A stretch of DNA of 64,000 bases from Actinomycetota bacterium (GTDB lineage: Bacteria > Actinomycetota > Thermoleophilia > Gaiellales > F1-60-MAGs149). Location of the stretch: NCBI GenBank assembly GCA_016870485.1, contig VGBM01000004.1, forward strand, positions 62,001 through 126,000, read 5' to 3'. Positions 39,085 through 47,512 of the stretch are shown in pieces. The notes beneath the pieces are model-generated. The model worked only from the letters and a program-made list of their open reading frames with translations, searched no databases and had not been told where the DNA came from. Both the position numbers and the translations under genes were made by a program. Numbering within the stretch: position 1 is the stretch's first letter; every line of letters starts with the position of its first letter.

Positions 39085-40773
39085 TCACGCACCGTCCGCC
39101 TGCGCACGGACCCGGGCGGGGTCGAACCGGAAGCGCACCACGCCGCCCACGTCCGAGCGCTCGCCCCCGACCTCGCGCAGGAGCCCGGTCCACGGACCGG
39201 GACGGCGGCCGTCGATCAGGACCCACTCCGTGCCCGTCAGGGCCAGGTAGTCGAGCAGGGCAGACGGCGCGTTCGGCGGGAGCGATCCGCCGTAGAGGGC
39301 GTCCATGATCGGCAGGTTCGCGTAGGCCGTGGGCACCGCCGCCGCGCTGTAGCTGCCGGCCTGACGCCAGCGCATGCGGTCGCGGGCCTGCCAGTACATG
39401 CCGTTGCCCCGGAACGAGTACGGCAGGGTCAGGACGATCGCGTCGTCGGCGATGTCCGCCGTGGCGCTGCCGGAGGCGATCCCCGGCGGGGTCTCGAGGG
39501 GCGTGCGCCACCAGCGCCCGTCCTGCACCGGCAGGAGCAGGACCAGGGCGAGCGTCGCGACGCCGACCCGTGCGGGCCGCAGGCGGTCCGCGTCGGACCG
39601 GCGCGCCGCGAACAGGGCCACGAGGAGCGCCGCGCCGAGCCACGCGTAGACCACGATCCGCCCCGGCAGGGCGAGGCCGATCAGGGGCAGGCGCTCGATC
39701 TCCGACCAGGGCATCCAGCCGCCCGGCACCCCGTCGATGGTGAGGCGCCCGCCGAGCGCGAGGACGCCGGCGGCGAGCGCGGCCAGGCCGATCACGGTGG
39801 TGATCGGCCGGTCGCGCCAGCGGATCCAGCCGAGGGCGGCCACCACGAGCAGGAGCGGCCCCATGTAGCCGAGCTGCTCCGTCAGGTTGCCCGCGAACTC
39901 GGCTGAGCGCTCCGCGAAGCGCCCGCCGCCGAGCCATGTGATCCGGGTGGGCACCAGCACGTTGGCGAGGTCGAGGGGGAAGAGGTCGGGGCGGATCCGC
40001 CCGGAGATCGGGTTGGGGCGCAGGAGCGCGGCGAGGATCAGGGGCGAGGCGATCAGCACGCCGAGCGCGTAGCCCGCCCCGAGCCACGGCAGGGCGCGCA
40101 CGATGCGCCCGCGCAGGTCGGCGCCGCCGAGCGCGACGGCGAGCCCCAGCGCGAGGACCCCGACGAGGGTCGCGGTGGCGGCCACCTCGGTGAAGGTGAG
40201 GTACTGCAGGCCGACGAGGGCGGCGAGGGCCAGGACGCCGCGCTGGCGGCGGACCGAGCCCTCGATCAGCCGCACGGCGACGAGCACGATCAGGGGCAGG
40301 GCCCAGACGAGCGCGAGGTTGACGTGGTTGAGGGTCTGGCCGAGCAGGTACGACGAGAAGCCGAAGGCCCAGCCGCCGAGGATCGCCGCCACGGGGTCGC
40401 CGGTCAGGTGGCGGGCGAGCAGGTAGGCCGTCCAGGCCGCCAGCGCCGGGGCGGCGAGGGCGAGCGCGTTGTACGAGGCCAGCGGCCCTGCCAGGGCCGT
40501 CACGGGCGCCAGCAGCAGCGCCGGCCCCGGGATCGTGGTGGCCCACGCCAGGTTGAAGCCCACGGGGGCGTCGATCCGGTCGCTCAGGAACGGCGCCTGC
40601 GCGAGCCGGAGCACCTCGACCCAGTGCACGAGCGACCAGGCGAAGAAGCCCTGGTCGGCCCCGAAGCTCCCGATCACCGCATCGGCCGGCGCGCGCAGGA
40701 GGTGGCGGCCGATCAGGACGAGGGACGCGAGCCCGTAGCCGAGCAGCACGAGGGGCGGCTCGAGGCGGCGCAT
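39085..40773 (-). CDS. Large multi-pass membrane protein, glycosyltransferase-C-like
   Basis: 562 residues from the ATG 40771-40773 (MRRLEPPLVLLGYG); the frame is open further upstream, but that part lies over a hairpin. About 11 helices are followed from residue 435 by an extracytoplasmic C-terminal region (LPYSFRGNGMYWQARDRM, LTGTEWVLIDGRRPGPW). The layout, with a conserved acidic residue in the first loop (FGADQGFFAWSLVHW), is that of GT-C membrane glycosyltransferases such as YfhO/DUF6044 relatives. Donor and acceptor are unknown. Confidence in membrane nature is high, in enzyme class low. Confidence 0.5.
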   Translation of the reverse strand: MRRLEPPLVLLGYGLASLVLIGRHLLRAPADAVIGSFGADQGFFAWSLVHWVEVLRLAQAPFLSDRIDAPVGFNLAWATTIPGPALLLAPVTALAGPLASYNALALAAPALAAWTAYLLARHLTGDPVAAILGGWAFGFSSYLLGQTLNHVNLALVWALPLIVLVAVRLIEGSVRRQRGVLALAALVGLQYLTFTEVAATATLVGVLALGLAVALGGADLRGRIVRALPWLGAGYALGVLIASPLILAALLRPNPISGRIRPDLFPLDLANVLVPTRITWLGGGRFAERSAEFAGNLTEQLGYMGPLLLVVAALGWIRWRDRPITTVIGLAALAAGVLALGGRLTIDGVPGGWMPWSEIERLPLIGLALPGRIVVYAWLGAALLVALFAARRSDADRLRPARVGVATLALVLLLPVQDGRWWRTPLETPPGIASGSATADIADDAIVLTLPYSFRGNGMYWQARDRMRWRQAGSYSAAAVPTAYANLPIMDALYGGSLPPNAPSALLDYLALTGTEWVLIDGRRPGPWTGLLREVGGERSDVGGVVRFRFDPARVRAQADGA

Positions 40774-40804
40774 GCCCGGAGTGTACGAAGCCCCGGAAAC
40801 GACA

Positions 40805-40834
40805 GAGGGGCCGGGCGTCGCCGCCCGGCCCCTC
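40805..40834 (-). terminator. Hairpin, probable intrinsic terminator
   Basis: Stem of 13 pairs GAGGGGCCGGGCG / CGCCCGGCCCCTC around a TCGC loop. On the minus strand it is followed by TGTCGTTTCC, weakly T-rich. It lies 32 bp before the membrane-protein start and after the structured interval, so it may end the dcd or small-RNA transcript. Confidence 0.5.
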
Positions 40835-40836
40835 CC

Positions 40837-40978
40837 GGTCATGCACTGGTAATACGCAGGAGTCGCTGCGGCATTGCGCCGCGGCCCCAACGCTGGCTAG
40901 GCGGTTCCCCGTCGGTCCCGGAGCGCGCCTCCTACGTGCGCAGACCTCCACTTGCCGTACTGTCGCTGTTCAGAACGG
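40837..40978 (-). ncRNA. Candidate structured RNA or leader, unassigned
   Basis: The 257 bp between dcd and the membrane protein gene contain no credible gene but several nested inverted repeats on the minus strand. Visible pairings: CCGT-T-CTG / CAG-T-ACGG (40955-40978); CGTAGGAG (40929-40936) with CTCCTGCG (40855-40862), eight pairs with one G-T; GGTC (40943-40946) with GACC (40837-40840); and an internal GCGGC/GCCGC hairpin. A terminator-like hairpin follows. I could not match it to SRP, tmRNA, RNase P or riboswitch consensus. It could be a 6S-like RNA or an untranslated leader. Confidence 0.35.
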
Positions 40979-41030
40979 ACCACCCCCTTTCCGCGGTAGC
41001 GCCACGGTAGCACCCGGGAGCGGGATCGCG

Positions 41031-41594
41031 CTACTGGAAGTTCCGCCAGTAGGCGCTCGGCGTCGGGCCGACCTGGCCCTGGTACTTCGAACCCAGCGCG
41101 CCCGACCCGTACGGCTTCTCCGCGGGCCCGTCGAGGTCCATGAAGGACATCTGCCCGATCTTCATCCCGGGGTACAGGGTGATCGGCAGGTTGGCCACGT
41201 TCGCGAGCTCGAGGGTGACGTGGCCGTCGAACCCGGGGTCGATGAAGCCGGCCGTCGAGTGCACCTGCAGGCCGAGCCGGCCGAGCGAGCTCTTGCCCTC
41301 GAGGCGGGACACGATGTCGTCGCCGAGGGTCACGCGCTCGAGGGTCGCGCCGAGCACGAACTCGCCGGGGTGCAGGATGAACGGCCCGGCGCCCTCGATC
41401 TCGATCAGCTCCGTCAGCTCGGGCTGCTCGAGCCTGACGTCGATGTGGCTGTAGCTCGAGTTGCGGAAGACGCGGAAGCGGTGGTCGCAGCGCACGTCGA
41501 CGGAGGCGGGTTGGATAAGGGCCTCGTCGAGGGGGTCGAGCCGGATCCGGCCCGCCTCGAGGGCCCGCCTGATGCCGCGGTCGGAGAGAACCAT
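41031..41594 (-). CDS. dcd: dCTP deaminase
   Basis: 187-residue trimeric deaminase making dUTP for thymidylate synthesis. The start ATG at 41592-41594 gives the normal [17 protein letters not shown] beginning. Substrate and catalytic region: [35 protein letters not shown] (split here by position: Ser/Arg in GKSSLGR, Glu in HVTLEL) and [12 protein letters not shown]. Some actinobacterial Dcd proteins are bifunctional deaminase/dUTPase; sequence alone does not settle it. The pseudokinase gene is divergent, 66 bp away. Confidence 0.93.
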   Translation of the reverse strand: MVLSDRGIRRALEAGRIRLDPLDEALIQPASVDVRCDHRFRVFRNSSYSHIDVRLEQPELTELIEIEGAGPFILHPGEFVLGATLERVTLGDDIVSRLEGKSSLGRLGLQVHSTAGFIDPGFDGHVTLELANVANLPITLYPGMKIGQMSFMDLDGPAEKPYGSGALGSKYQGQVGPTPSAYWRNFQ

Positions 41595-41660
41595 CGAGAC
41601 GGCAGTCTGGCAGGCGCGGGGGATGTCGGGCGCACGCCGCGCGGGTGTAGGCTGACGCCT

Positions 41661-43127
41661 GTGGAGGGCCGCCGCATCGGACGCCGCTACGTGCTCGAGG
41701 TGCCCGACCGCGGGTCCCCGGGCGGCGCGGTCTGGCGGGCCCGCGATGAGACCACCGGCGCGGGCGTTCTGGTCACGATCCTCGACCCCGGGCCGCAGGC
41801 CGACGCCGTGCTCGCGGCGCTCGCGCACGTGCGCCATCCGGGCCTCCCGGTCGTCCTCGACCACAACACGGACCCCGACGGCGCGCGCTTCGTCGCCACC
41901 CCGATGCGGGCGGGCCGCTCGGCCCGCGCCGCGCTCGCGGGCGGTGCCCCGGCCGCTCCCGACCTGGCGCGCCTCGGTGCCGACCTCGCCGGGGCGCTCG
42001 CCGTCCTGCACGGTGCCGGGCTCGTCCAGGGCGGCCTGACCCTCGACGGCGTCGTTTGGGAGGACGCGGGCCCGCCGCGCCTCGAGGACCTCGCGACGGC
42101 CGGGCTCGCCCGCGCGCCGGGGCGGCCGGAGGACGACCTGCGCGACCTCGGCGCGCTCCTGCGCGAGGCGGCGGGCGCCGCACCCGGCGACGACCTCCTC
42201 GGCCGGCCCGGCGTGCCGCCACGGCTGGCCGCGCTCGTGGGGGCGCTCGAGGGCGGGGCGCCACCGTCCGCGGCGAGCGCCGCCGAGGTGCTGCGGCGCA
42301 TCGCCGACGGGATCGACGTCCCACCGCCGGTGGGGGCGCCGGCTCCCGCCGCCCCGCCCGCCGCGGAGGAGCCGCCGCCCGGCCGCCGCCGGCGCGGACT
42401 GCGCATCCTGGTCGGTGTCCTGGCCGTGCTCGTGGCCGTCCTCGCGGCCGTCGCCGTGGCCCGCGTCGTCGACCGCCGCGACGCCGACCGGCGGGCGCAG
42501 GACGCGGCCCTGCCCGGGCCGATCACCACCGTGGCCGCCCCGGAGGAGGCCGCGGGCGACGCGATGGTCCTACCGACCACGGGTCTGGTGGAGACCGCCC
42601 CGCCCGTGACCGCGGAGGAGCCCGAGGAGCCCGAGGCGACCGAGCCCGTGACCGTGCCGGCCGGGCCGGTCCCGATCGGGATCGCGGCCGTGGCCGCCGT
42701 CGACCCGGGCGGCGACCGCGCCGAGAACGGCGACACGGCGCGCCGGGCGGTCGACCGCTCGCCCCGCTCGGCGTGGTCGACCGAGGAGTACAAGGACGCC
42801 GGGTTCGGGGGCAAGGACGGCGTCGGGCTCGTGCTGCGCCTCGACGCGCCCGCGCGGGTCACCTCGCTCGTGGTGCGCTCGCGCCCCACCGGCGCCGTCC
42901 TGCAGGTTTACGCGCTGCGTGGCGACCCGCCGGAGACGGCGCCGCGCGGGTGGGAGGCGGCCTCGGCGGAGGTCGAGCTCGCCCGGCCCCGGACGCGCAT
43001 CCGCGTCGACCGCCGCCGGCCGGCCACGGCGCTCCTGCTCTGGATTACGCGCCTGCCCGGTCCGAACGGCGCCAACGCCGTCGAGATCGCGGACGTGCGC
43101 GTCCTCGGCAAGCCGCGCGGCGCCTAG
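41661..43127 (+). CDS. Membrane pseudokinase with discoidin-like extracellular domain
   Basis: About 488 residues from a GTG. Residues 1-230 are laid out as a Hanks-type kinase ([32 protein letters not shown] ... [28 protein letters not shown]), but the VAIK lysine is missing, the HRD triad reads VQG, and DFG reads EDL. A Pro/Ala linker, a single membrane segment (about 251-272) and a linker rich in Thr/Glu/Pro lead to a C-terminal discoidin/F5-8-like domain ([47 protein letters not shown]). A similar pseudokinase plus sugar-binding domain is fused to MviN in M. tuberculosis Rv3910. Probably senses or scaffolds envelope synthesis. Confidence 0.7.
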   Translation: MEGRRIGRRYVLEVPDRGSPGGAVWRARDETTGAGVLVTILDPGPQADAVLAALAHVRHPGLPVVLDHNTDPDGARFVATPMRAGRSARAALAGGAPAAPDLARLGADLAGALAVLHGAGLVQGGLTLDGVVWEDAGPPRLEDLATAGLARAPGRPEDDLRDLGALLREAAGAAPGDDLLGRPGVPPRLAALVGALEGGAPPSAASAAEVLRRIADGIDVPPPVGAPAPAAPPAAEEPPPGRRRRGLRILVGVLAVLVAVLAAVAVARVVDRRDADRRAQDAALPGPITTVAAPEEAAGDAMVLPTTGLVETAPPVTAEEPEEPEATEPVTVPAGPVPIGIAAVAAVDPGGDRAENGDTARRAVDRSPRSAWSTEEYKDAGFGGKDGVGLVLRLDAPARVTSLVVRSRPTGAVLQVYALRGDPPETAPRGWEAASAEVELARPRTRIRVDRRRPATALLLWITRLPGPNGANAVEIADVRVLGKPRGA

Positions 43128-44125
43128 AAGCGTAGGGTGCGCTGCACCGCGTGGTGGTCGAGCGCGAGGGCGACGAGGCGGTCGAGCAGCGCGGGGTAGG
43201 GCAGCCCGCTCGCCTCGAACATGCGCGCGTAGTAGCTGGTGGCCGTGAAGCCGGGGATCGTGTTGATCTCGTTGAGGACGATGCGGTCGCCCGCACGGAA
43301 GAAGTCGATGCGGGCCATGCCGCGGCAGTCGGTGGCGGCGAACGCGCGGCGGGCCGTGTCCCGGATCGCGTCGGCCGTGGCGGGCGGCAGGTCGGCCGGG
43401 GCGTCGAGCCAGGAGCCGCCCGCGTCGTACTTGGCCTCGTAGTCGTACCACTCGCTGGCGTACCCGATCCGCCCGACGACGGAGGCCTCGAGCGCGGCCG
43501 AGTCGTTGCCGAGGATGCTGACCTCGAGCTCCTCGCCCCCGAGGAACTCCTCGACCAGCACCTTGGAGTCGTGCGCGAGTGCGAGGTCGAGGGCGGCGTC
43601 GAGGGCGTCCGCGGCGGGCACCTTGCTGATCCCGATGCTGGAGCCCAGCCGCGCCGGTTTCACGAAGACGGGGTAGCCGAGCTCGCCGGCGACCCGGTCG
43701 GCGACGGCCGCGCGGTCCGCCGCCGGGGTGACGAGCACGTCGCGGGCGACGTCGATGCCCTCGCCGCGCAGGATCGCCTTGCAGACGTCCTTGTCCATGG
43801 TGGCGGACGAGCCGAGGACCCCCGAGCCGACGTACGGCACGTCGAGCATCTCGAGCAGGCCCTGGACCGTGCCGTCCTCGCCGAAGGGGCCGTGCAGCGC
43901 GGGGAAGACGACGTCCGCGCCGAGCGGCCCGCCACCGCCGGGGGTGACGGCGACGACGGTGCCGACCGCGTCGTGCCAGACGCCGTCCCGGTCGATCGTG
44001 ATCGCGACGACGTCGTAGCGGTCAGGGTCGAGGGCCTCGGCGACGCTCGCGGCGCTGCGCAGTGAGACGTCGTGCTCGGAGGAGCGCCCGCCGCCGAGAA
44101 CGGCGACGCGCAGCCGCGGCGTCAC
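43124..44125 (-). CDS. ddl: D-alanine--D-alanine ligase
   Basis: ATP-grasp enzyme making the D-Ala-D-Ala terminus of the peptidoglycan stem; 333 residues. GGGRSSEHDVSL at the N-terminus, FVKPARLGSSIGISKV (ATP site), EWYDYEAKYD (substrate loop of the D-Ala type) and VLNEINTIPGFTATSYYARMF (metal site) are all intact. GTG start overlapping the pknB stop by 4 bp, which places it as the last gene of the kinase/peptidoglycan operon. The C-terminal end overlaps the convergent pseudokinase gene by 4 bp. Confidence 0.94.
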   Translation of the reverse strand: MTPRLRVAVLGGGRSSEHDVSLRSAASVAEALDPDRYDVVAITIDRDGVWHDAVGTVVAVTPGGGGPLGADVVFPALHGPFGEDGTVQGLLEMLDVPYVGSGVLGSSATMDKDVCKAILRGEGIDVARDVLVTPAADRAAVADRVAGELGYPVFVKPARLGSSIGISKVPAADALDAALDLALAHDSKVLVEEFLGGEELEVSILGNDSAALEASVVGRIGYASEWYDYEAKYDAGGSWLDAPADLPPATADAIRDTARRAFAATDCRGMARIDFFRAGDRIVLNEINTIPGFTATSYYARMFEASGLPYPALLDRLVALALDHHAVQRTLRF

Positions 44126-46047
44126 GAGGTCGCGACCCCCGTGTAGCGGCCGACCACGATCGAGACGGTGGAGCCCTTCGGCCGCGAGGAGCCGCTGGCG
44201 GGGTTCTGGGAGATCACGATGCCGTCCTGGCCCGGGTCGGATACGGCCGACTCCTGGGCGTCGACCGCGAAGCCCGCGCCCGCGATCTGCGCCTCGGCGT
44301 CGGCACGGGCCAGGTTGACGACGGCGGGCACCGGCACGCTGGCCGGACCGGTCGAGATGATCACCGCAACGGCCGTGCCGGCCGGGGCGGCCGCGCCCGC
44401 GTCGGGGCTCTGCGCGATGACCTGGCCCTTGGGGGCGTCGTTCGCCTCGTCCGTCACGGCGCCGAGCGCCATCCCGGCTGCGATCAGCGTGTTCTCGGCG
44501 TTGGTCGCGTCCATCCCGATGACGTTCGGGACCGCCGCCTGCTCCTGGCCGGTGGAGACCGTGATCTCCACGGTGGAGCCCGGCTTGAGCTCGACGCCGC
44601 CCGACGGCGACTGGGTGATCACGGTGCCCGCGGGCACGGAGTCGGAGGGCGCCTCGAGCACGCGCACGATCAGCTTGGCCTCCTCGAGCACGCGGCGCGC
44701 CTCGTCGGCCGTGGCGCCGACGACGTTCGGGACGGCGACGACGCCGGGCGCCGTCGCCACCTCGATCTCGACGACCCCGCCCTCGGCCAGCTGCTGCCCG
44801 GGGACGGGGCGCTGCGCGAGCACCTCGCCCTCGGGGACCTCCGTGTTCTCGACGGGGATCACGAGCGCGTCGAGGCCGAGCCGCTGGAGCTCGGCCACGG
44901 CCGCCTGCTCCTGCAGGCCGACGAGATCGGGCACGTCGACCATCGCCGCCGTGGTCGTCTCCGCGGTGGTGGTCGGCAGCGGGTCCTCGCCGCCGCCCGA
45001 GCCGCCGATGAACGCCCAGCCGGCGATGGCCCCGACCGCGATCACGAGCAGCACGAGGAGCAGCACCCAGAGCCGGCGGCGGTTCGGGTTGCCGGGGCGC
45101 TGGGCGGCGCCCTCGCGGGGCGGCAGGGGCGGCGCGACCATGGTCTCCGCCGGCTGGCGCGCAATCGCGATCGTGGCCGCCCCGATCACGGCGGTCTCGT
45201 CGGAGATCGGCAGGCCCTGGCGCACGCGGTCGAGGTCGATGCCCATCTCGTCGGCGCTCTGGTAGCGCTGCGCCGGGTTCTTCGCGAGGGCCCGCATCAC
45301 GATGGCCTCGAGCTCGGGCTGCACGAGCGGGTTGCGGTCGCCGAGCGGCTCGGGCGCCTCCTGCACGTGGCGCATCGCCACCGTCACGGCGGCGTCGCCC
45401 TCGAACGGGACGCGGCCCGACAGCATCTCGTAGAGCACGATCCCGACGGCGTAGAGGTCGGCGGGCGGCCCCACGGGCAGCCCGCGCGCCTGCTCGGGGG
45501 CCAGGTACTGGGCGGTGCCGACGATCGAGCCGGCCTCCGTCATGTCGCTCTCGCCGGCGTTCGCGATCCCGAAGTCGGCGACCTTCACCTTGCCGTCGGG
45601 CTGGACGAGGATGTTCTGCGGCTTGACGTCGCGGTGGATCACCCCCTGCTGGTGGGCGACGCGCAGCGCGGCGAGGATCTGCAGCCCGATCGTGATCGCC
45701 CGGCGCGCGTCGAGCGGCGCCTCCCGGCGGATCAGCTCCTTGAGGGTCTCGCCCTCGACGTACTCCTGCACGATGTACGACACGCCGCCGACCTGCGCGT
45801 GGTCGTAGACCTGCACGATGTTCGGGTGGTTGAGGCGGGCCGCGGAGCGCGCCTCGCGCTGGAAGCGCTCGATGAAGTGGGGGTCCTGCGAGTGGCGGTC
45901 GGCCAGCACCTTGATGGCGACGGGGCGGTGCAGCGACTCGTCCTGCGCGAGGAAGACGCGCGCCATGCCGCCCTGTCCGAGCCGCCGCAGGATCCGGTAG
46001 CGGCCGTCGAAGAGGGCGTCCGGGGAGGTGTCGCTGCGGTCGCTCAT
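44122..46047 (-). CDS. pknB: Ser/Thr protein kinase PknB with four PASTA domains
   Basis: 641 residues. Kinase: GQGGMARVF loop, K46 in VAIK, HRDVKPQN with D140, DFG at 158-160, activation loop GTAQYLAPEQARG. A juxtamembrane Pro/Arg segment and one membrane helix (about 325-345) lead to four tandem PASTA repeats (each beginning VxVPxVxG-like: VDVPDLVG, VAVPNVVG, AAVPNVIG, VPVPAVVN), which bind muropeptides outside the cell. PknB controls growth, division and peptidoglycan synthesis. The gene sits 28 bp after pbpA, in the classic order pstP-rodA-pbpA-pknB. Confidence 0.96.
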   Translation of the reverse strand: MSDRSDTSPDALFDGRYRILRRLGQGGMARVFLAQDESLHRPVAIKVLADRHSQDPHFIERFQREARSAARLNHPNIVQVYDHAQVGGVSYIVQEYVEGETLKELIRREAPLDARRAITIGLQILAALRVAHQQGVIHRDVKPQNILVQPDGKVKVADFGIANAGESDMTEAGSIVGTAQYLAPEQARGLPVGPPADLYAVGIVLYEMLSGRVPFEGDAAVTVAMRHVQEAPEPLGDRNPLVQPELEAIVMRALAKNPAQRYQSADEMGIDLDRVRQGLPISDETAVIGAATIAIARQPAETMVAPPLPPREGAAQRPGNPNRRRLWVLLLVLLVIAVGAIAGWAFIGGSGGGEDPLPTTTAETTTAAMVDVPDLVGLQEQAAVAELQRLGLDALVIPVENTEVPEGEVLAQRPVPGQQLAEGGVVEIEVATAPGVVAVPNVVGATADEARRVLEEAKLIVRVLEAPSDSVPAGTVITQSPSGGVELKPGSTVEITVSTGQEQAAVPNVIGMDATNAENTLIAAGMALGAVTDEANDAPKGQVIAQSPDAGAAAPAGTAVAVIISTGPASVPVPAVVNLARADAEAQIAGAGFAVDAQESAVSDPGQDGIVISQNPASGSSRPKGSTVSIVVGRYTGVATS

Positions 46048-46075
46048 CGTCGGGTCCGGCCGGATTGTCTCACGT

Positions 46076-47512
46076 TCACGATCCGCTCAGCGTCCGCAGC
46101 ACGTCGGCGGCGATCGGGGCGGCCACGTCACCGCCCGTGCCCGCGGTGCGCTCGACGAGGACGGCGATGGCGTAGCGGGGCGCGGAGGCGGGCGCGAAGC
46201 CGATGAACCAGGCGTCGTTGAGGCCCTCCTCGCCGGTCTCGGCGGTGCCGGTCTTGCCCGCCACGTCGAGGCCCTCGACGGCGGCGGTGGCGCCCGTGCC
46301 CTCGTCGACGACCTGCCGCATCAGGAGGCGCAGCTCCCCGGCCGTCTCCGTGGTCATCGCGCGTCCGAGGAACACCGCCTGGGGCCGGCGCGTGACCGAG
46401 CCGTCGGGGGCGCGCACCTCCTGCACGGCCTGCGGCTGCACGAGCTGGCCGCCGTTGGCCACGGCGGCGGCGACGAGCGCCATCTGCAGCGGCGTCGCGA
46501 GGAGCCGCTCCTGCCCGATCGCGAGGCGCGCCTCGTCGACGTTGGCCCCGGGCCGGACCTGGTTACCGCGGCGGTTGTAGATGCCGGAGGCGAGGTTCTG
46601 GTCGGCGGGGTAGTCCCAGGGGATCCGCTTGAAGAACCCGAAGCCCGCCATCGTCGCCTCGAGGCGCTCATCGCCGAGCTCGATGCCGACCGTGGCCAGC
46701 GTCGTGTTGACGGAGTGGACGAGGGCGTAGCCGAAGTCGTGCTCGCCCGGGTCCTTGCCGTTGAAGTTGCAGAGCTCCTGGCCGCCCGTCTCGATGCAGT
46801 CGCCCGCGGGGAACTCCGTCGACACCTCGACGACGCCGTTGTCGAGCGCGCTCGCCGCCGTCACCACCTTGAAGGTCGAGCCCGGCGGGTAGAGGCCCTG
46901 CGTGGCCCGGTTGAGGAGCGGCGAGCCCGGCGCGTCGAGGGCCTCGACGAGGCCCTCGTTCGGGTCGAAGGTCGGGGTCGAGGCCATCACGAGCACGCCG
47001 CCGTTCGACGGGTCGAGGACGACGACGCTGCCGGCGCGGCCCGCCTCGCGCAGGCGGTCCATCGCGGTCTGCTGGGCGGCGGCCACGAGCCGCAGGACGA
47101 CGTCGTCGCCGCGCACCGTGTCGCCGCGCATGCGGTCGAAGGAGTTGCGGACGCCGGCGAGGTCGCTGGTCGACCCGGTCAGCTCGGGGTCGAGCGAGCG
47201 CTCGAGGCCGGCGCGGCCCGCGAGCAGGGACGAGTAGCCGACGAGCTGCGCGGCGAGGCCCTGCTCGGGGTAGCGGCGCAGGAACACGTCGCGGCCGTCG
47301 AGCCGTCCGGGCTCCGAATCGGCCAGCACGATCCCGTCGGCGCTGATGATCGCGCCGCGCTCGATCTCGAGATCGCGGTAGACGAGGCGCACGTTGCTCT
47401 GCCGCGCCTCCAGCGAGCCGCGCGCCCAGACCTGCCAGTACGTGGTCATCGCGATCAGGGCGACGAGGGCCACCACGACGGCGCCGAACAGGTGCGAGAT
47501 GCGGGCGTTCAC
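46076..47512 (-). CDS. pbpA: Class B penicillin-binding protein PbpA/PBP2-like
   Basis: 478-residue transpeptidase of the elongation machinery. An N-terminal helix (SHLFGAVVVALVALIAMTTYW) is followed by the dimerisation-type domain (ERGAIISADGIVLADS) and a transpeptidase domain with SxxK in PPGSTFKVV, SxN in HSVNTTLATVG and KTGTAE. The GTG start overlaps the rodA/ftsW stop by 4 bp. In Mycobacterium the homologous PbpA is a PknB substrate; the same operon context here supports that link. Confidence 0.93.
   Translation of the reverse strand: MNARISHLFGAVVVALVALIAMTTYWQVWARGSLEARQSNVRLVYRDLEIERGAIISADGIVLADSEPGRLDGRDVFLRRYPEQGLAAQLVGYSSLLAGRAGLERSLDPELTGSTSDLAGVRNSFDRMRGDTVRGDDVVLRLVAAAQQTAMDRLREAGRAGSVVVLDPSNGGVLVMASTPTFDPNEGLVEALDAPGSPLLNRATQGLYPPGSTFKVVTAASALDNGVVEVSTEFPAGDCIETGGQELCNFNGKDPGEHDFGYALVHSVNTTLATVGIELGDERLEATMAGFGFFKRIPWDYPADQNLASGIYNRRGNQVRPGANVDEARLAIGQERLLATPLQMALVAAAVANGGQLVQPQAVQEVRAPDGSVTRRPQAVFLGRAMTTETAGELRLLMRQVVDEGTGATAAVEGLDVAGKTGTAETGEEGLNDAWFIGFAPASAPRYAIAVLVERTAGTGGDVAAPIAADVLRTLSGS

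Noticed and set aside
40774..41030. SRP RNA, tmRNA, RNase P RNA or cobalamin riboswitch in the dcd spacer
   Set aside because: Searched by eye on both strands for their conserved cores (such as GGAAG-x-AGCA, GAGGAAAGTCC, cobalamin box); none is present.
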